This document shows positions 26,423 to 34,766 of a stretch of 64,000 nt of DNA, piece after piece. Every line of letters starts with the position of its first letter. Position 1 is the first letter of the stretch. Origin of the DNA: Actinocrinis sp035653575 (GTDB lineage: Bacteria > Actinomycetota > Actinomycetes > Streptomycetales > Catenulisporaceae); assembly GCF_035653575.1 (NCBI RefSeq), contig NZ_DASRBQ010000078.1, positions 87,329 to 151,328 of the forward strand, given 5' to 3'. The notes below the pieces were generated by a model. That model was not told the DNA's origin and searched no databases. It worked only from the letters and a program-made list of their open reading frames with translations. A program made the translations under genes and the position numbers.

Positions 26423-27595
26423 TCAGCCGAGGCCCAGCGAGCGGAAGAACGCGCGGGTGTCCGCGATCAGCAGATCAGGGGCCTCCATGGCGGCGAAGTG
26501 ACCGCCCCGGGTGAACTGGGACCAGTGCACGATGTTGTGGCTGCGCTCGGCCAGCGTCCGGACCGAGAAGTCGGTGGGGAAGACCGCCACCCCGGTCGGC
26601 ACCGTGCCGCGTTCCTTGGGCGCCCACATCGAGGGGTCGTTGAAGCGCTCGTAATACGTGTGCGCCGAGGAGCCCGCGGTCTCGGTGAACCAGTAGATGC
26701 TCACATTGGTCAGGATGCGGTCGCGGTCCACCGCGTCCTCGGGCAGTTCGGCCGCCGGATCGGTCCAGTCCCGGAACTTCTCCACGATCCAGGCCAGCTG
26801 CCCGGCCGGGCTGTCGTGCAGCGCCGCGGCGATGGTCTGCGGCTTGGTGCCCTGGATCTGGAGGTAGCCGCCGAGTTTCTCCTGCCACTGCCGCATCCTG
26901 ACCAGCAGCTGCCGCTCGTCCTCGCTCAGGGTCGCCATCACCGCCGGGTCGTCGGTCGGGAAGGTGGGCAGACCGTTGACGTGCACGCCGATGACGTGAT
27001 CAGGAGCCTGCCGCGCCATCAGCGGTGCGACGAACGCGCCGACGTCCCCGCCCTGCACGCCGTAGCGCTCATAGCCGAGCCGGGACATCAGCTCGACGAG
27101 CGCGGCGGCGGTGCGCCCGTCGGTCCAACCGGGCGCGGCCAGCGGCCCGGAGAAGCCGTAGCCGGGCAGCGACGGGATCACGAGATGGAAGGCGCCGGAC
27201 GGTTGGCCGCCGTGCGCGACCGGGTCGGTGAGCGGCCCGATCAGATCCTGGAATTCGACCACTGAGCCGGGCCAGCCGTGGATGAGCATCAGCGGGGTCG
27301 CCGTCGGCTCGGCCGAGCGCACGTGCAGGAAGTGCACGCGCGCGCCGTCGATCGTCGTCACGCCCTGGGAGATTTTGTTGAGCGCGGCCTCCTGGGCGCG
27401 CCAGTCGAAGCCGTCGGCCCAGTACTCGGCCAGCCCGCGCAGATAGTCGGTCGGCACGCCGCGTTCCCATCCGGTGCCGGGAAGCTGCGGTGCCCAGCGC
27501 GTGCGGCGCAGCCGGTCGCGCAGATCCTCAAGCTGGCGCTCCGCGACGTCGATCACGTGCGGTTCGATCAGGCGAGAATTGGGGCCACTGGTCAT
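26423..27595 (-). CDS. Epoxide hydrolase (EHN-type alpha/beta hydrolase)
   Basis: A 390-residue soluble enzyme with an N-terminal EHN lid-like region (DLRDRLRRTRWAPQLPGTGWERG) and a hydrolase core. LIHGWPGSVVEFQDLI holds the oxyanion HGWP motif. GVQGGDVGAFVAPLMA is the nucleophile elbow with Asp rather than Ser, as required for epoxide hydrolases. Its C-terminal GGHFAAMEAPDLL holds the catalytic His. The start at 27595 is preferred because an upstream ATG (27616) lies inside the operator palindrome. It is divergent from a WYL repressor gene. It could open an epoxide in the pathway product or detoxify it. Confidence 0.88.
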   Translation of the reverse strand: MTSGPNSRLIEPHVIDVAERQLEDLRDRLRRTRWAPQLPGTGWERGVPTDYLRGLAEYWADGFDWRAQEAALNKISQGVTTIDGARVHFLHVRSAEPTATPLMLIHGWPGSVVEFQDLIGPLTDPVAHGGQPSGAFHLVIPSLPGYGFSGPLAAPGWTDGRTAAALVELMSRLGYERYGVQGGDVGAFVAPLMARQAPDHVIGVHVNGLPTFPTDDPAVMATLSEDERQLLVRMRQWQEKLGGYLQIQGTKPQTIAAALHDSPAGQLAWIVEKFRDWTDPAAELPEDAVDRDRILTNVSIYWFTETAGSSAHTYYERFNDPSMWAPKERGTVPTGVAVFPTDFSVRTLAERSHNIVHWSQFTRGGHFAAMEAPDLLIADTRAFFRSLGLG

Positions 27596-27614
27596 GAGCC
27601 CGACGCTATCGATC

Positions 27615-27639
27615 ATTGGTGACAGAAACTGTCACCAAT
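27615..27639. promoter_or_regulatory. Perfect 25-bp operator palindrome between epoxide hydrolase and WYL regulator
   Basis: ATTGGTGACAG-AAA-CTGTCACCAAT: two perfect 11-bp arms around a 3-bp spacer, centred in the 64-bp divergent gap. It is 20 bp from either start codon, ideal for a repressor controlling both genes, most simply the adjacent WYL/YafY protein. Confidence 0.8.
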
Positions 27640-27659
27640 CCGGCGAGATGATGTAAGAC

Positions 27660-28622
27660 GTGTTGGAGACCTCGGCTCGCTTGCTGCGCCTTCTCTCGCT
27701 GCTCCAGTCTCGCGCGGATTGGACCGGCGCCGAACTGGCCGACCGGCTCGGAGTCGGTCTGCGGACCCTGCGCCGCGACATAGACCGGCTGCGGGGACTG
27801 GGCTATCCGGTCAGCGCGACGCCGGGCGCCGCCGGCGGCTACCGGCTCGGCGTCGGCGCCGCGCTGCCGCCCCTGGTGCTCGACGACGAGGAGGCCATGG
27901 CCGTGGTGATCAGCCTGCGCACGGCCGCGTCCGGGGGCGCCGTCGGGATCGGGGAGGCGGCGCTTCGGGCCCTGGCCAAGATCCAGCAGGTGCTTCCCAC
28001 CCGGCTGCGCGGACGGGTCGCGGCGTTCCAAGCCTCGACCCTCTCGCTCAACGAGCACGCCACCGCGAGCGTGGACCCCGATCTGCTCGCCGAGATCGCC
28101 ACCGCGTGCCGCGACCTGCGGCGCATCAGGTTCCGATATAGCGCGCCGGAAAGGGAGTCGGCACGCGACGTCGAGCCGTACCGCCTGGTGTGCACACCGC
28201 ACCGCTGGTATCTGCTGGCCTGGGACGTGGACCGGCAGGACTGGCGCACCTTCCGGGTCGACCGGATCGTGCCGCCGCTCGGTGCGCCGGGCGCCCGCTT
28301 CAACCCCCGTCCGCTGCCGCAGGGCGACCCCGTCGCATTCGTCTCCCAGGCCATAACCTCCGCGCCGTACCGGTATCACGCCCGCATCCTGTTCCACGCG
28401 CCGGCGCAGGAGGTCGCGCCCAACACGCCGCCGACGGTCGGACGGGTGCAGGCGCTGGACGCGCACAGCTGCCTCTACTTGGTCGGATCCGACTCGCTGG
28501 TGGAACTCGCGCTGTTCGTGGCGATCAAGGGGATCGACTTCGAGGTGCTCGAACCGCCCGAACTGCGCCCGGTGCTGCGCGAACTGGCCGGACGGCTCGA
28601 GCGCGCCGCGGGCCCGGCCTGA
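27660..28622 (+). CDS. YafY/WYL-domain transcriptional regulator
   Basis: A 320-residue regulator. The N-terminal winged HTH_11 (residues ~5-58: SARLLRLLSLLQSRADWTG, then LGVGLRTLRRDIDRLRGLGY) is followed by a WYL ligand-sensing domain with HRWYLLAWDVDRQDWRTFRVDRI near residue 181 and a C-terminal WCX-like region. It is divergent from the epoxide hydrolase, with a perfect palindrome between them, so it probably represses both until a ligand, perhaps the metabolite or its epoxide, is sensed. The start is GTG 27660. Confidence 0.88.
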   Translation: MLETSARLLRLLSLLQSRADWTGAELADRLGVGLRTLRRDIDRLRGLGYPVSATPGAAGGYRLGVGAALPPLVLDDEEAMAVVISLRTAASGGAVGIGEAALRALAKIQQVLPTRLRGRVAAFQASTLSLNEHATASVDPDLLAEIATACRDLRRIRFRYSAPERESARDVEPYRLVCTPHRWYLLAWDVDRQDWRTFRVDRIVPPLGAPGARFNPRPLPQGDPVAFVSQAITSAPYRYHARILFHAPAQEVAPNTPPTVGRVQALDAHSCLYLVGSDSLVELALFVAIKGIDFEVLEPPELRPVLRELAGRLERAAGPA

Positions 28623-28636
28623 TCGCCGACCGGGAT

Positions 28637-28654
28637 TCGAGCGGGGGTAGAGCC
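28637..28654 (+). promoter_or_regulatory. SARP-box-like heptamer pair before 2,3-dehydratase
   Basis: TCGAGCG (28637) and TAGAGCC (28648) start 11 bp apart, 50 bp upstream of the 2,3-dehydratase start. A third similar unit, TGGAGCC at 28661, is off phase by 2 bp. Confidence 0.4.
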
Positions 28655-28703
28655 CCGGGGTGGAGCCTGCGGACCATCCTCGTCCAGCGCCAGGAGGTGC
28701 CAG

Positions 28704-30107
28704 GTGATCAAGCTACAACCGAGGGAAGACCTCGCGTTGCCGGGACGGCTCGCCGAGTCGGCGGACCGCGTCGCCGGCGTACACCTCTCGATGCAGGGAT
28801 TCGCGGACTGGATGAGCGAACGCGGCGCGGCGCACGGATTCCGCATCGAGCGCATCGGCTTCTCCGCCCTGCGCGGCTGGCACTTCGCGCGCGACAGCGG
28901 CAACCTGGTGCACGAGAGCGGAAGGTTCTTCTCGGTCGAGGGCCTGCGCTGGCGCCGTCCCGAGGAGGGCGCGGCGGTGCACTACCAGCCCATCATCAAC
29001 CAGCCCGAGGTCGGCGTCCTCGGCATCCTGGTCAAGCAGTTCGACGGGGTCGCCCACTTCCTGATGCAGGCGAAGGTGGAGCCGGGCAACCCGCGGCCGC
29101 TGATGCTCTCGCCGACGGTGCAGGCGACGCGCAGCAACTACACGCAGGTGCACAAGGGCGCGCAGGTGAAGTACCTCGAGTACTTCGTCGGCCCGCGCCG
29201 CGGCCGGGTGGTGACCGACGTGCTGCTCTCAGAGCACGGCGACTGGTTCTACCGCAAGCGCAACCGGAACATGATCGTCGAGGTGGACGACCCGGTGCCG
29301 CTGGACGACGACTTCTGCTGGCTGACCCTCGGTCAGATCAATGAGCTGATGGCGGTCGACAACCTGATCAACATGGACACGCGCACGGTGCTCGCCTGCC
29401 TGCCGCAGGCCACGCCCGCGGCGGCGGGCGACGGGTTCCGCCGGGCGCTGGCCGCCTCCCGCGCCCCGGACGCCGGAGCCCTGTGGACCACGCCGCAGCT
29501 GCTGAGCTGGTTCACCGGGCTGCGCTCCGACTGCGAGCTTGAGACCGGCCGGATGCCGCTCTACGACCTTCCCGGCTGGCACCGCGGCGAGAGCGAGATC
29601 AGCCGGGTCGACGGGCGATTCTTCCGGGTGGTCGCGGTGGACGTGCGAGCCGAGGGCCGCGAGGTCGCCGCGTGGACGCAGCCGCTGATCGAGCCGTGCG
29701 GACGCGGCCTGTGCGCCTTCCTGGTGCGCGAGATCGGCGGCGTCCTGCACCTGCTGGTGCACGCGCGGGCCGAGGGCGGATTCCTGGACGGGGTCGAACT
29801 CGGCCCGACCGTGCAGTGCATGTCGCGCACGCAGATCGAGGACGAGCCGCCGCTCTTCCTCGACCAGATTCCGCCGGCCGGTTCGCCGCGCATCCGGTAC
29901 CACGTGGTCCACTCAGAGGAGGGGGGCCGGTTCCTGAACGCCGAGTGCGACTACCTGATCGTCGAGGCGGACGACCGGCTGGCCGACCCGCTCCCGCCGG
30001 ACTACACCTGGGTGACCGTCGGCCAGCTCACCGAGCTGCTGCGGCACGGCCAGTACGCGAACGTGCAGGCGCGCACGCTGATCGCCTGCCTCAACTCCAT
30101 CCGGTAG
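28704..30107 (+). CDS. NDP-hexose 2,3-dehydratase
   Basis: A 467-residue enzyme built of two tandem homologous halves, as in EvaA/TylX3/UrdS-type proteins. SPTVQATRSNYTQVHKG in half one corresponds to GPTVQCMSRTQIEDEPP in half two, and LTLGQINELMAVDNLINMDTRT to VTVGQLTELLRHGQYANVQART. It removes water across C2-C3 of NDP-4-keto-6-deoxyglucose, the committing step to 2-deoxysugars. GTG 28704 follows AGGAGG. The product requires the 3-ketoreductase at 22.7 kb. A SARP-box-like pair lies upstream. Confidence 0.93.
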   Translation: MIKLQPREDLALPGRLAESADRVAGVHLSMQGFADWMSERGAAHGFRIERIGFSALRGWHFARDSGNLVHESGRFFSVEGLRWRRPEEGAAVHYQPIINQPEVGVLGILVKQFDGVAHFLMQAKVEPGNPRPLMLSPTVQATRSNYTQVHKGAQVKYLEYFVGPRRGRVVTDVLLSEHGDWFYRKRNRNMIVEVDDPVPLDDDFCWLTLGQINELMAVDNLINMDTRTVLACLPQATPAAAGDGFRRALAASRAPDAGALWTTPQLLSWFTGLRSDCELETGRMPLYDLPGWHRGESEISRVDGRFFRVVAVDVRAEGREVAAWTQPLIEPCGRGLCAFLVREIGGVLHLLVHARAEGGFLDGVELGPTVQCMSRTQIEDEPPLFLDQIPPAGSPRIRYHVVHSEEGGRFLNAECDYLIVEADDRLADPLPPDYTWVTVGQLTELLRHGQYANVQARTLIACLNSIR

Positions 30108-30183
30108 GCCCGCGGCGCCGGGCCTGCTCCCCGGGTTCGTGTCCGCGCCCGCCCGCCGAACCTGAGCCGCGCTGCGGCGAGAC

Positions 30184-30201
30184 TCGAATCCGCCTCGATT
30201 C
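30184..30201 (+). promoter_or_regulatory. SARP-box-like heptamer pair before the azoreductase-KS1 operon
   Basis: TCGAATC (30184) and TCGATTC (30195) begin 11 bp apart, 95 bp upstream of the azoreductase-like gene that leads into KS-alpha-1/KS-beta-1. Confidence 0.4.
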
Positions 30202-30295
30202 TCCAGAGGCAGTCAGCCGCGATCCGAGCGCCGTGCCAGACCGTTGAGCTGCCACAGGCCCGCAGGGGCCGTTCAACCCGCTGGGAGTTGCCCTC

Positions 30296-30946
30296 ATGTC
30301 CCATCTGCTGCACATCGACTCGTCCTCGACGCCCTCCTCGGTTTCCAGGCAGCTGGCCGAGCGGTTCCGCCAGGTATGGCAGGAGCAGAACCCTGACGGC
30401 ATCGTCACCTACCGCGACCTCGCGGCCGAGCCCGTGCCGCACCTGAGCCCCGCCGCGGTGGCCGCCGGGTTCATCCCCGCCGTCGAGCACGACCTGGACC
30501 AGCAGGCCGCCACCCTGGTGCGCGACGAGCTGATCGAGGAACTGCTCGCCGCCGACGCCGTGCTGGTGAGCACTCCGATGTACAACTGGACCATCCCGTC
30601 CAGTCTCAAGGCGTGGATCGACCAGGTGCTGGTCAGCGAACGCACCATCACTTTCGACGGCACTGAGGGCCCGCTGGCAGGGCGGCCGGCCACCATCGTG
30701 GCCAGCTATGGCGGCGGATACACCCCGGGCGCTCCGATGGCGTGGGCCGACCACTGCGGGCCCTACCTCGACGTGGTGTTCAACACCGGCCTCGGCATGC
30801 AGACCGAGATCATCACCGCGCAGCTCTCGCTCGCGCACCGGTCCCCGGCGATGGCGCGCTTGATCCCGCTCGCCGAGCAGTCTCGGGCGGCCGCGCAGGA
30901 GGCCGTCGAGCGCCGTGCGCGCGAAGTCGCCGCCGTCCTGGTCTAG
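30296..30946 (+). CDS. FMN-dependent NAD(P)H quinone/azo reductase-like protein
   Basis: A 216-residue flavodoxin-fold protein of the AzoR type: N-terminal LLHIDSSSTPSSVSRQLAERF, the FMN-binding MYNWTIPSSLKAWIDQ near residue 98, and SYGGGYTPG near 141. It would reduce a quinone to a hydroquinone with NAD(P)H and FMN, fitting an aromatic polyketide pathway. It lies 27 bp upstream of KS-alpha-1 on the same strand and is likely in its operon. The true substrate is unknown. Confidence 0.85.
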   Translation: MSHLLHIDSSSTPSSVSRQLAERFRQVWQEQNPDGIVTYRDLAAEPVPHLSPAAVAAGFIPAVEHDLDQQAATLVRDELIEELLAADAVLVSTPMYNWTIPSSLKAWIDQVLVSERTITFDGTEGPLAGRPATIVASYGGGYTPGAPMAWADHCGPYLDVVFNTGLGMQTEIITAQLSLAHRSPAMARLIPLAEQSRAAAQEAVERRAREVAAVLV

Positions 30947-30973
30947 CGGCCGGGCAGGGTCTGGAGATCCGGG

Positions 30974-32272
30974 ATGTCGCGGCGCGCCATGATCACCGGG
31001 TTCGGCGTCCTCGCGCCGGGCGCGATCGGGGCCGAGGCCTACTGGGGCCTGCTGTCCGAGGGCAGGACGGCGACCCGGGCGATCACGTGCTTCGACGCCT
31101 CCCCGTACCGCTCCCGCATCGCCGGCGAGGTCGACTTCGACGCGTCAGCCGGCGGTCTGACACCCGCTCAGCTGCGCGGCCTTGACCGGGCCGCGCAGTT
31201 CGCGCTGGTGGCCGGCCGGGAGGCGGTAGCCCGCTCGGGACTCGATCTCGACGCGGCCGACCCGACGCGCGTCGGCGTCGCGATCGGTTGCGCGGTCGGC
31301 TGCGCGACCAGCATAGAGCGCGAGTACGCCGCGGGCAGGCTGCAGAACCCCGGAGCGCAGCAGCGGCGCCCGGCGCGCGCAGCGCGTGCGGCCGCCTCGC
31401 TCCATGACACGGCACCGCTCCACGACTACGTGAATCCCAGTTCGATCGCGGCCGAGCTGGCCCGCATGGTCGGCGCGCAGGGACCGGTGACGCTCGTCTC
31501 GACCGGATGCACCTCGGGGATCGACGCGGTCGCCTACGCAGCCAGGCTGGTCGAGGAGGGCAGCGCCGACGTCGTGCTCAGCGGCGGCACCGAGGCGCCG
31601 CTCGCACCGATCACAGCGGTCTGCTTCGACGTCCTGCGGGCCACCTCGACGCGCAACGACGATCCGGCGCGGGCGTGCCGCCCGTTCGACCGCGCCCGCG
31701 ACGGCCTGGTGCTGGCCGAGGGCTGCGCGATCCTCGTCGTCGAAGAGTACGAACACGCGAAGGCGCGTGGAGCCGGGCCGCAGGCGGAGATCGTCGGCTA
31801 TGGGTCGCGGTGTGCCGCGCACCGCCTCGCCGGGCTGGAGACCGAGGAACTACAGATGGCCGCGGCCATCGGCGTGGCGCTGGAGCGGGCGCGACTGCGG
31901 CCCGCGCAGATCGACTACGTCAACGCGCACGGCTCGGGCACGGTGCACAACGATCTTCAGGAGACCGCGGCGCTCAAGCGGGCCCTCGGCCGCGCCGCGG
32001 CCCGGATCCCGGTGAGCGGGTTCAAAGCGGCGACCGGACACGCGCTCGGCGCCGCCGGCGCGCTCCAGATCGCCGGCTGCCTGCCGGCCATGCGCGAGGG
32101 GCTGATTCCGCCGACGGCGAACCTGCGCGAACCGGACCCGGAATGCGACCTCGACTACACACCGGGCGTGGCGCGGCAGGCGCGGGTGGACACGGTCCTC
32201 GCGCTCGGGGCCGGGTTCGGCGGATTGCAAAGTGCGATGGTGCTGCGGCGCGCGGACGGAGGCGGGCGATGA
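30974..32272 (+). CDS. Type II PKS ketosynthase alpha subunit, first copy
   Basis: A 432-residue condensing enzyme. Active-site Cys is in STGCTSG (C179). The two catalytic His regions are NAHGSGT and KAATGHALGAAGAL. It differs from canonical KS-alpha by a 10-residue Arg/Ala-rich insertion around residues 122-145, where the family usually has a DTG...W.VDHxY stretch, which moves Cys from 169 (as in the second copy) to 179. It overlaps the partner KS-beta by ATGA. No ACP gene adjoins this pair, so it must use one encoded elsewhere in the cluster. Expected to form a heterodimer with the next gene product and elongate malonyl units. Confidence 0.93.
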   Translation: MSRRAMITGFGVLAPGAIGAEAYWGLLSEGRTATRAITCFDASPYRSRIAGEVDFDASAGGLTPAQLRGLDRAAQFALVAGREAVARSGLDLDAADPTRVGVAIGCAVGCATSIEREYAAGRLQNPGAQQRRPARAARAAASLHDTAPLHDYVNPSSIAAELARMVGAQGPVTLVSTGCTSGIDAVAYAARLVEEGSADVVLSGGTEAPLAPITAVCFDVLRATSTRNDDPARACRPFDRARDGLVLAEGCAILVVEEYEHAKARGAGPQAEIVGYGSRCAAHRLAGLETEELQMAAAIGVALERARLRPAQIDYVNAHGSGTVHNDLQETAALKRALGRAAARIPVSGFKAATGHALGAAGALQIAGCLPAMREGLIPPTANLREPDPECDLDYTPGVARQARVDTVLALGAGFGGLQSAMVLRRADGGGR

Positions 32273-33489
32273 CGGACCGAGCGGTGGTGACCGGGATCGG
32301 CGTGGCAGCCCCGAACGGGCTCGGCCCGACCGCGTACTGGCGCGCGCTGATGGGAGGCCGCTGCGGCATCCGCAGGGTCACCAGGTTCGACGCCTCGCCG
32401 TACCGGTGCACCCTCGCGGGCGAGATCGAGGACTTCGAGGCCTCGCGGCACATCCAGGACAACCGGCTGCTGACCCAGACCGACCACATCACCCAGATGT
32501 CGCTGGTCGCCGCCGACTGGGCGCTGCGGCAGGCGGGACTGCGCCGGGAGGAGCTGTCGGCCGCCGAGATGGGGGTGGCCACCGCCGCGGCGGGCGGCGG
32601 CTACGAGTTCGGGCAGCGGGAGTTGGCGAAGCTGCACAAGCAAGACCCCGGATATCTGAGCACTTACGAGTCGTTCGCCTGGTTCAACGCGGCGAGCACG
32701 GGTCAGAGCACGATCCGTCAGGGCATGCGCGGGCCGGGCACGGTGCTGGTCGGCGAGCAGGCCGGCGGGCTCGACGCCATCGGGCAGGCCCGCAGGCAGC
32801 TGCGCGACGGCAGCAGGGCGATGCTCACCGGGGGAGTCGACAGCGCCCTGAGTCCCTGGTCCTGGGCCGCGCACGAGGCGGCCGGCTCGATGAGCCGCAG
32901 CAGCGATCCGCGCTGGGCGTATCTGCCCTTCGACGAGCGCGCGAACGGCTACGTGCCCGGCGAGGGCGGAGCGATCATGGTGTTGGAGAACGCGCAGACG
33001 GCGGCGCGGCGGCCCGGCGTACGGATCTACGGCGAGGTGGCCGGGTACGCGTCGACCTTTGATTCCGCCCGGCCGGATCAGCCGTCCGGTTTGCGCCGCG
33101 CGATCGAGACGGCGCTCGGGGACGCCGGGATGGCGGCCGCGGACGTCGACGTGGTGTTCGCGGACGCGGCCGGCCGGCCCGACCCGGACCGCACCGAGGC
33201 CGAGGCGATCGCCGGCGTATTCGGGCCCTGCGGTGTTCCGGTCACCGCGCCCAAGACGATGACCGGGCGGCTGTGCGCCGGCGGAGCCTGCCTCGACGTG
33301 GCCGCGGCCCTGCTGGCGATGTACTGGTCGGCGATCCCGCCGACCGTGAACGTGCGCGCGCCGGTGCCCGACTACGAGCTGGACCTGGTGCTCGACACGC
33401 CCCGGCACACGCCCGTGCGCGCCGCGCTGGTGCTGGCCCGCGGGATCGGCGGCTTCAACTCGGCCATCGTGGTACGCGAGTACCGCTGA
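32269..33489 (+). CDS. Type II PKS chain length factor (KS beta), first copy
   Basis: A 406-residue KS-beta. The active-site Cys is replaced by Gln (Q164 in GEQAGGLDAIG), the usual KS-Q signature of the chain-length-determining subunit. TAPKTMTGRLCAGGACLDVA and PPTVNVRAPVPDYELDLV are typical. Coupled to KS-alpha-1 by a 4-bp overlap. The chain length it sets cannot be read by eye. It is only moderately similar to the second KS-beta, consistent with a different job rather than a recent duplication. Confidence 0.93.
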   Translation: MTDRAVVTGIGVAAPNGLGPTAYWRALMGGRCGIRRVTRFDASPYRCTLAGEIEDFEASRHIQDNRLLTQTDHITQMSLVAADWALRQAGLRREELSAAEMGVATAAAGGGYEFGQRELAKLHKQDPGYLSTYESFAWFNAASTGQSTIRQGMRGPGTVLVGEQAGGLDAIGQARRQLRDGSRAMLTGGVDSALSPWSWAAHEAAGSMSRSSDPRWAYLPFDERANGYVPGEGGAIMVLENAQTAARRPGVRIYGEVAGYASTFDSARPDQPSGLRRAIETALGDAGMAAADVDVVFADAAGRPDPDRTEAEAIAGVFGPCGVPVTAPKTMTGRLCAGGACLDVAAALLAMYWSAIPPTVNVRAPVPDYELDLVLDTPRHTPVRAALVLARGIGGFNSAIVVREYR

Positions 33490-33510
33490 CGGAAGCGCGC
33501 GGCACCGCCG

Positions 33511-34629
33511 TCAGATGAGCATCCACAGGTTGTCCGCGACCGCGCCGGGCGCCGCCAGCGCGGAGATCTCGCGGGCCAGAGCCGTGGCCGCCGCCCCGTA
33601 TGAAGGATCGCTCAGCACGTCCTCGGCGGCGTCGCGCACGGCGGCGGGCGTGACCTGACCGGGCAGGAACCGAATCGCCGCCCCGTAAGCCTCCATCGCC
33701 GCCGACGTGAGGAACTGGTCGGTCGCGCTCGGCAGGATCACCTGCGGCACGCCGCGGACCGCGGCCGACATCGACGTGCCCGAACCGCCGTGATGGATCG
33801 CCAGGTCGCACTCCTTGAGGGCGTGTCCGAGCGGCACCCAGCCAAGGCGCAGCACTCCGGGCGGCAGCGGCCCGAGCAGGCGGCCCTGGTCCGGATCCAT
33901 CCCGACCACCATGTCGAATCCGGCGGCGGAGAGCTCCTCCAGCAGCTTCGCGAACAGCTCGCCCTGCCCGGCCCCGTGCGCGACCAGCAGACTGCCGAAG
34001 GTCACGAACGCCCGGCGGCGGCCCGGGCCCCGGCTCGGCCGACGCTCGTAGCGCACGGGGCCGTTATAGGGCACGAACCTCATCGGCAGACCCTCCGGCG
34101 CCTCAGCCGGCCATAGCTGCGGCGGCGAGGGGTGGATGATCGCGTCGGGCGCGGGCAAGGGCGGAAGCCCGCGCCGGATCAGCTCGTCCCGCGCCGCGCT
34201 GCGGAAGCCGTCCGGGAACGGCAGGGCCCAGCTCTGCTCCACCCACGGCACGCCGGCGCGGGCCGCCGCGAGCCGTCCGGCGAACTCGGCCGGCTCGCTG
34301 ATCACCACGTCGGGGCGGAACTCGCGCACCAGCCCGGTCATCGCCTGCGCGCAGGGAGCGGTCAGCGCGGCCCAGCCGCGGGCGCTGGCGGCCAGGTCCT
34401 GCTCGAGGGACGCGCCGCTGCCGGTGATCACGCTGGCTCGGGCATAGTCGGTGATCGCGACGTCGCGCACGACGGCCGCGGAAAGGCCGGCCCCGGTGAT
34501 CCGCTGCGCGAACCGCTCGGACGAAGTGGCCACCAGCACCTCGTCGCCCGCGCACTGCATCGCCCAGGCCAGCGGCACCACCGGGAACAGGTGCCCGACC
34601 AGGGGCAAGGTGGTGAACAGAACCCGCAT
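33511..34629 (-). CDS. GT1-family glycosyltransferase (macrolide/anthracycline type)
   Basis: A 372-residue GT-B enzyme. N-terminal acceptor domain begins MRVLFTTLPLVGHLFPVVPLAWAM. The C-terminal nucleotide-sugar site has VPLGHALKECDLAIHHGGSGTSMSA, with the HHGGSGT motif of activated-deoxysugar transferases, followed by a VILPSATDQFLTSAAME stretch. It probably transfers the dideoxyhexose made by the nearby sugar genes to the polyketide. GGGAGAG precedes the ATG at 34629. It follows the P450 on the same strand (137-bp gap). In some clusters such transferases need a P450-like helper, but this P450 keeps its heme Cys. Confidence 0.92.
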   Translation of the reverse strand: MRVLFTTLPLVGHLFPVVPLAWAMQCAGDEVLVATSSERFAQRITGAGLSAAVVRDVAITDYARASVITGSGASLEQDLAASARGWAALTAPCAQAMTGLVREFRPDVVISEPAEFAGRLAAARAGVPWVEQSWALPFPDGFRSAARDELIRRGLPPLPAPDAIIHPSPPQLWPAEAPEGLPMRFVPYNGPVRYERRPSRGPGRRRAFVTFGSLLVAHGAGQGELFAKLLEELSAAGFDMVVGMDPDQGRLLGPLPPGVLRLGWVPLGHALKECDLAIHHGGSGTSMSAAVRGVPQVILPSATDQFLTSAAMEAYGAAIRFLPGQVTPAAVRDAAEDVLSDPSYGAAATALAREISALAAPGAVADNLWMLI

Positions 34630-34766
34630 CGTCTCTCCCGCCCGCCGCCCGCAACCGCCCTCCTGCACCGCGCCGTGCATCACCGCGACCGGGCCGGCCC
34701 TGCCGCACGCCCTCGCGCTGGGGTGGGCAGGGCGCGAATGGCCGGTCCGCGGGTGCGGCCGCCGCG

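Noticed and set aside
27596..27616. Epoxide hydrolase start at ATG 27616
   Set aside because: That ATG lies inside the perfect operator palindrome and has no ribosome site. ATG 27595 is more plausible.
31507..33489. A longer plus-strand protein fusing part of KS-alpha-1 in another frame to KS-beta-1
   Set aside because: The extra N-terminal part is an out-of-frame reading of KS-alpha-1. The true KS-beta-1 start is ATG 32269 with ATGA overlap.
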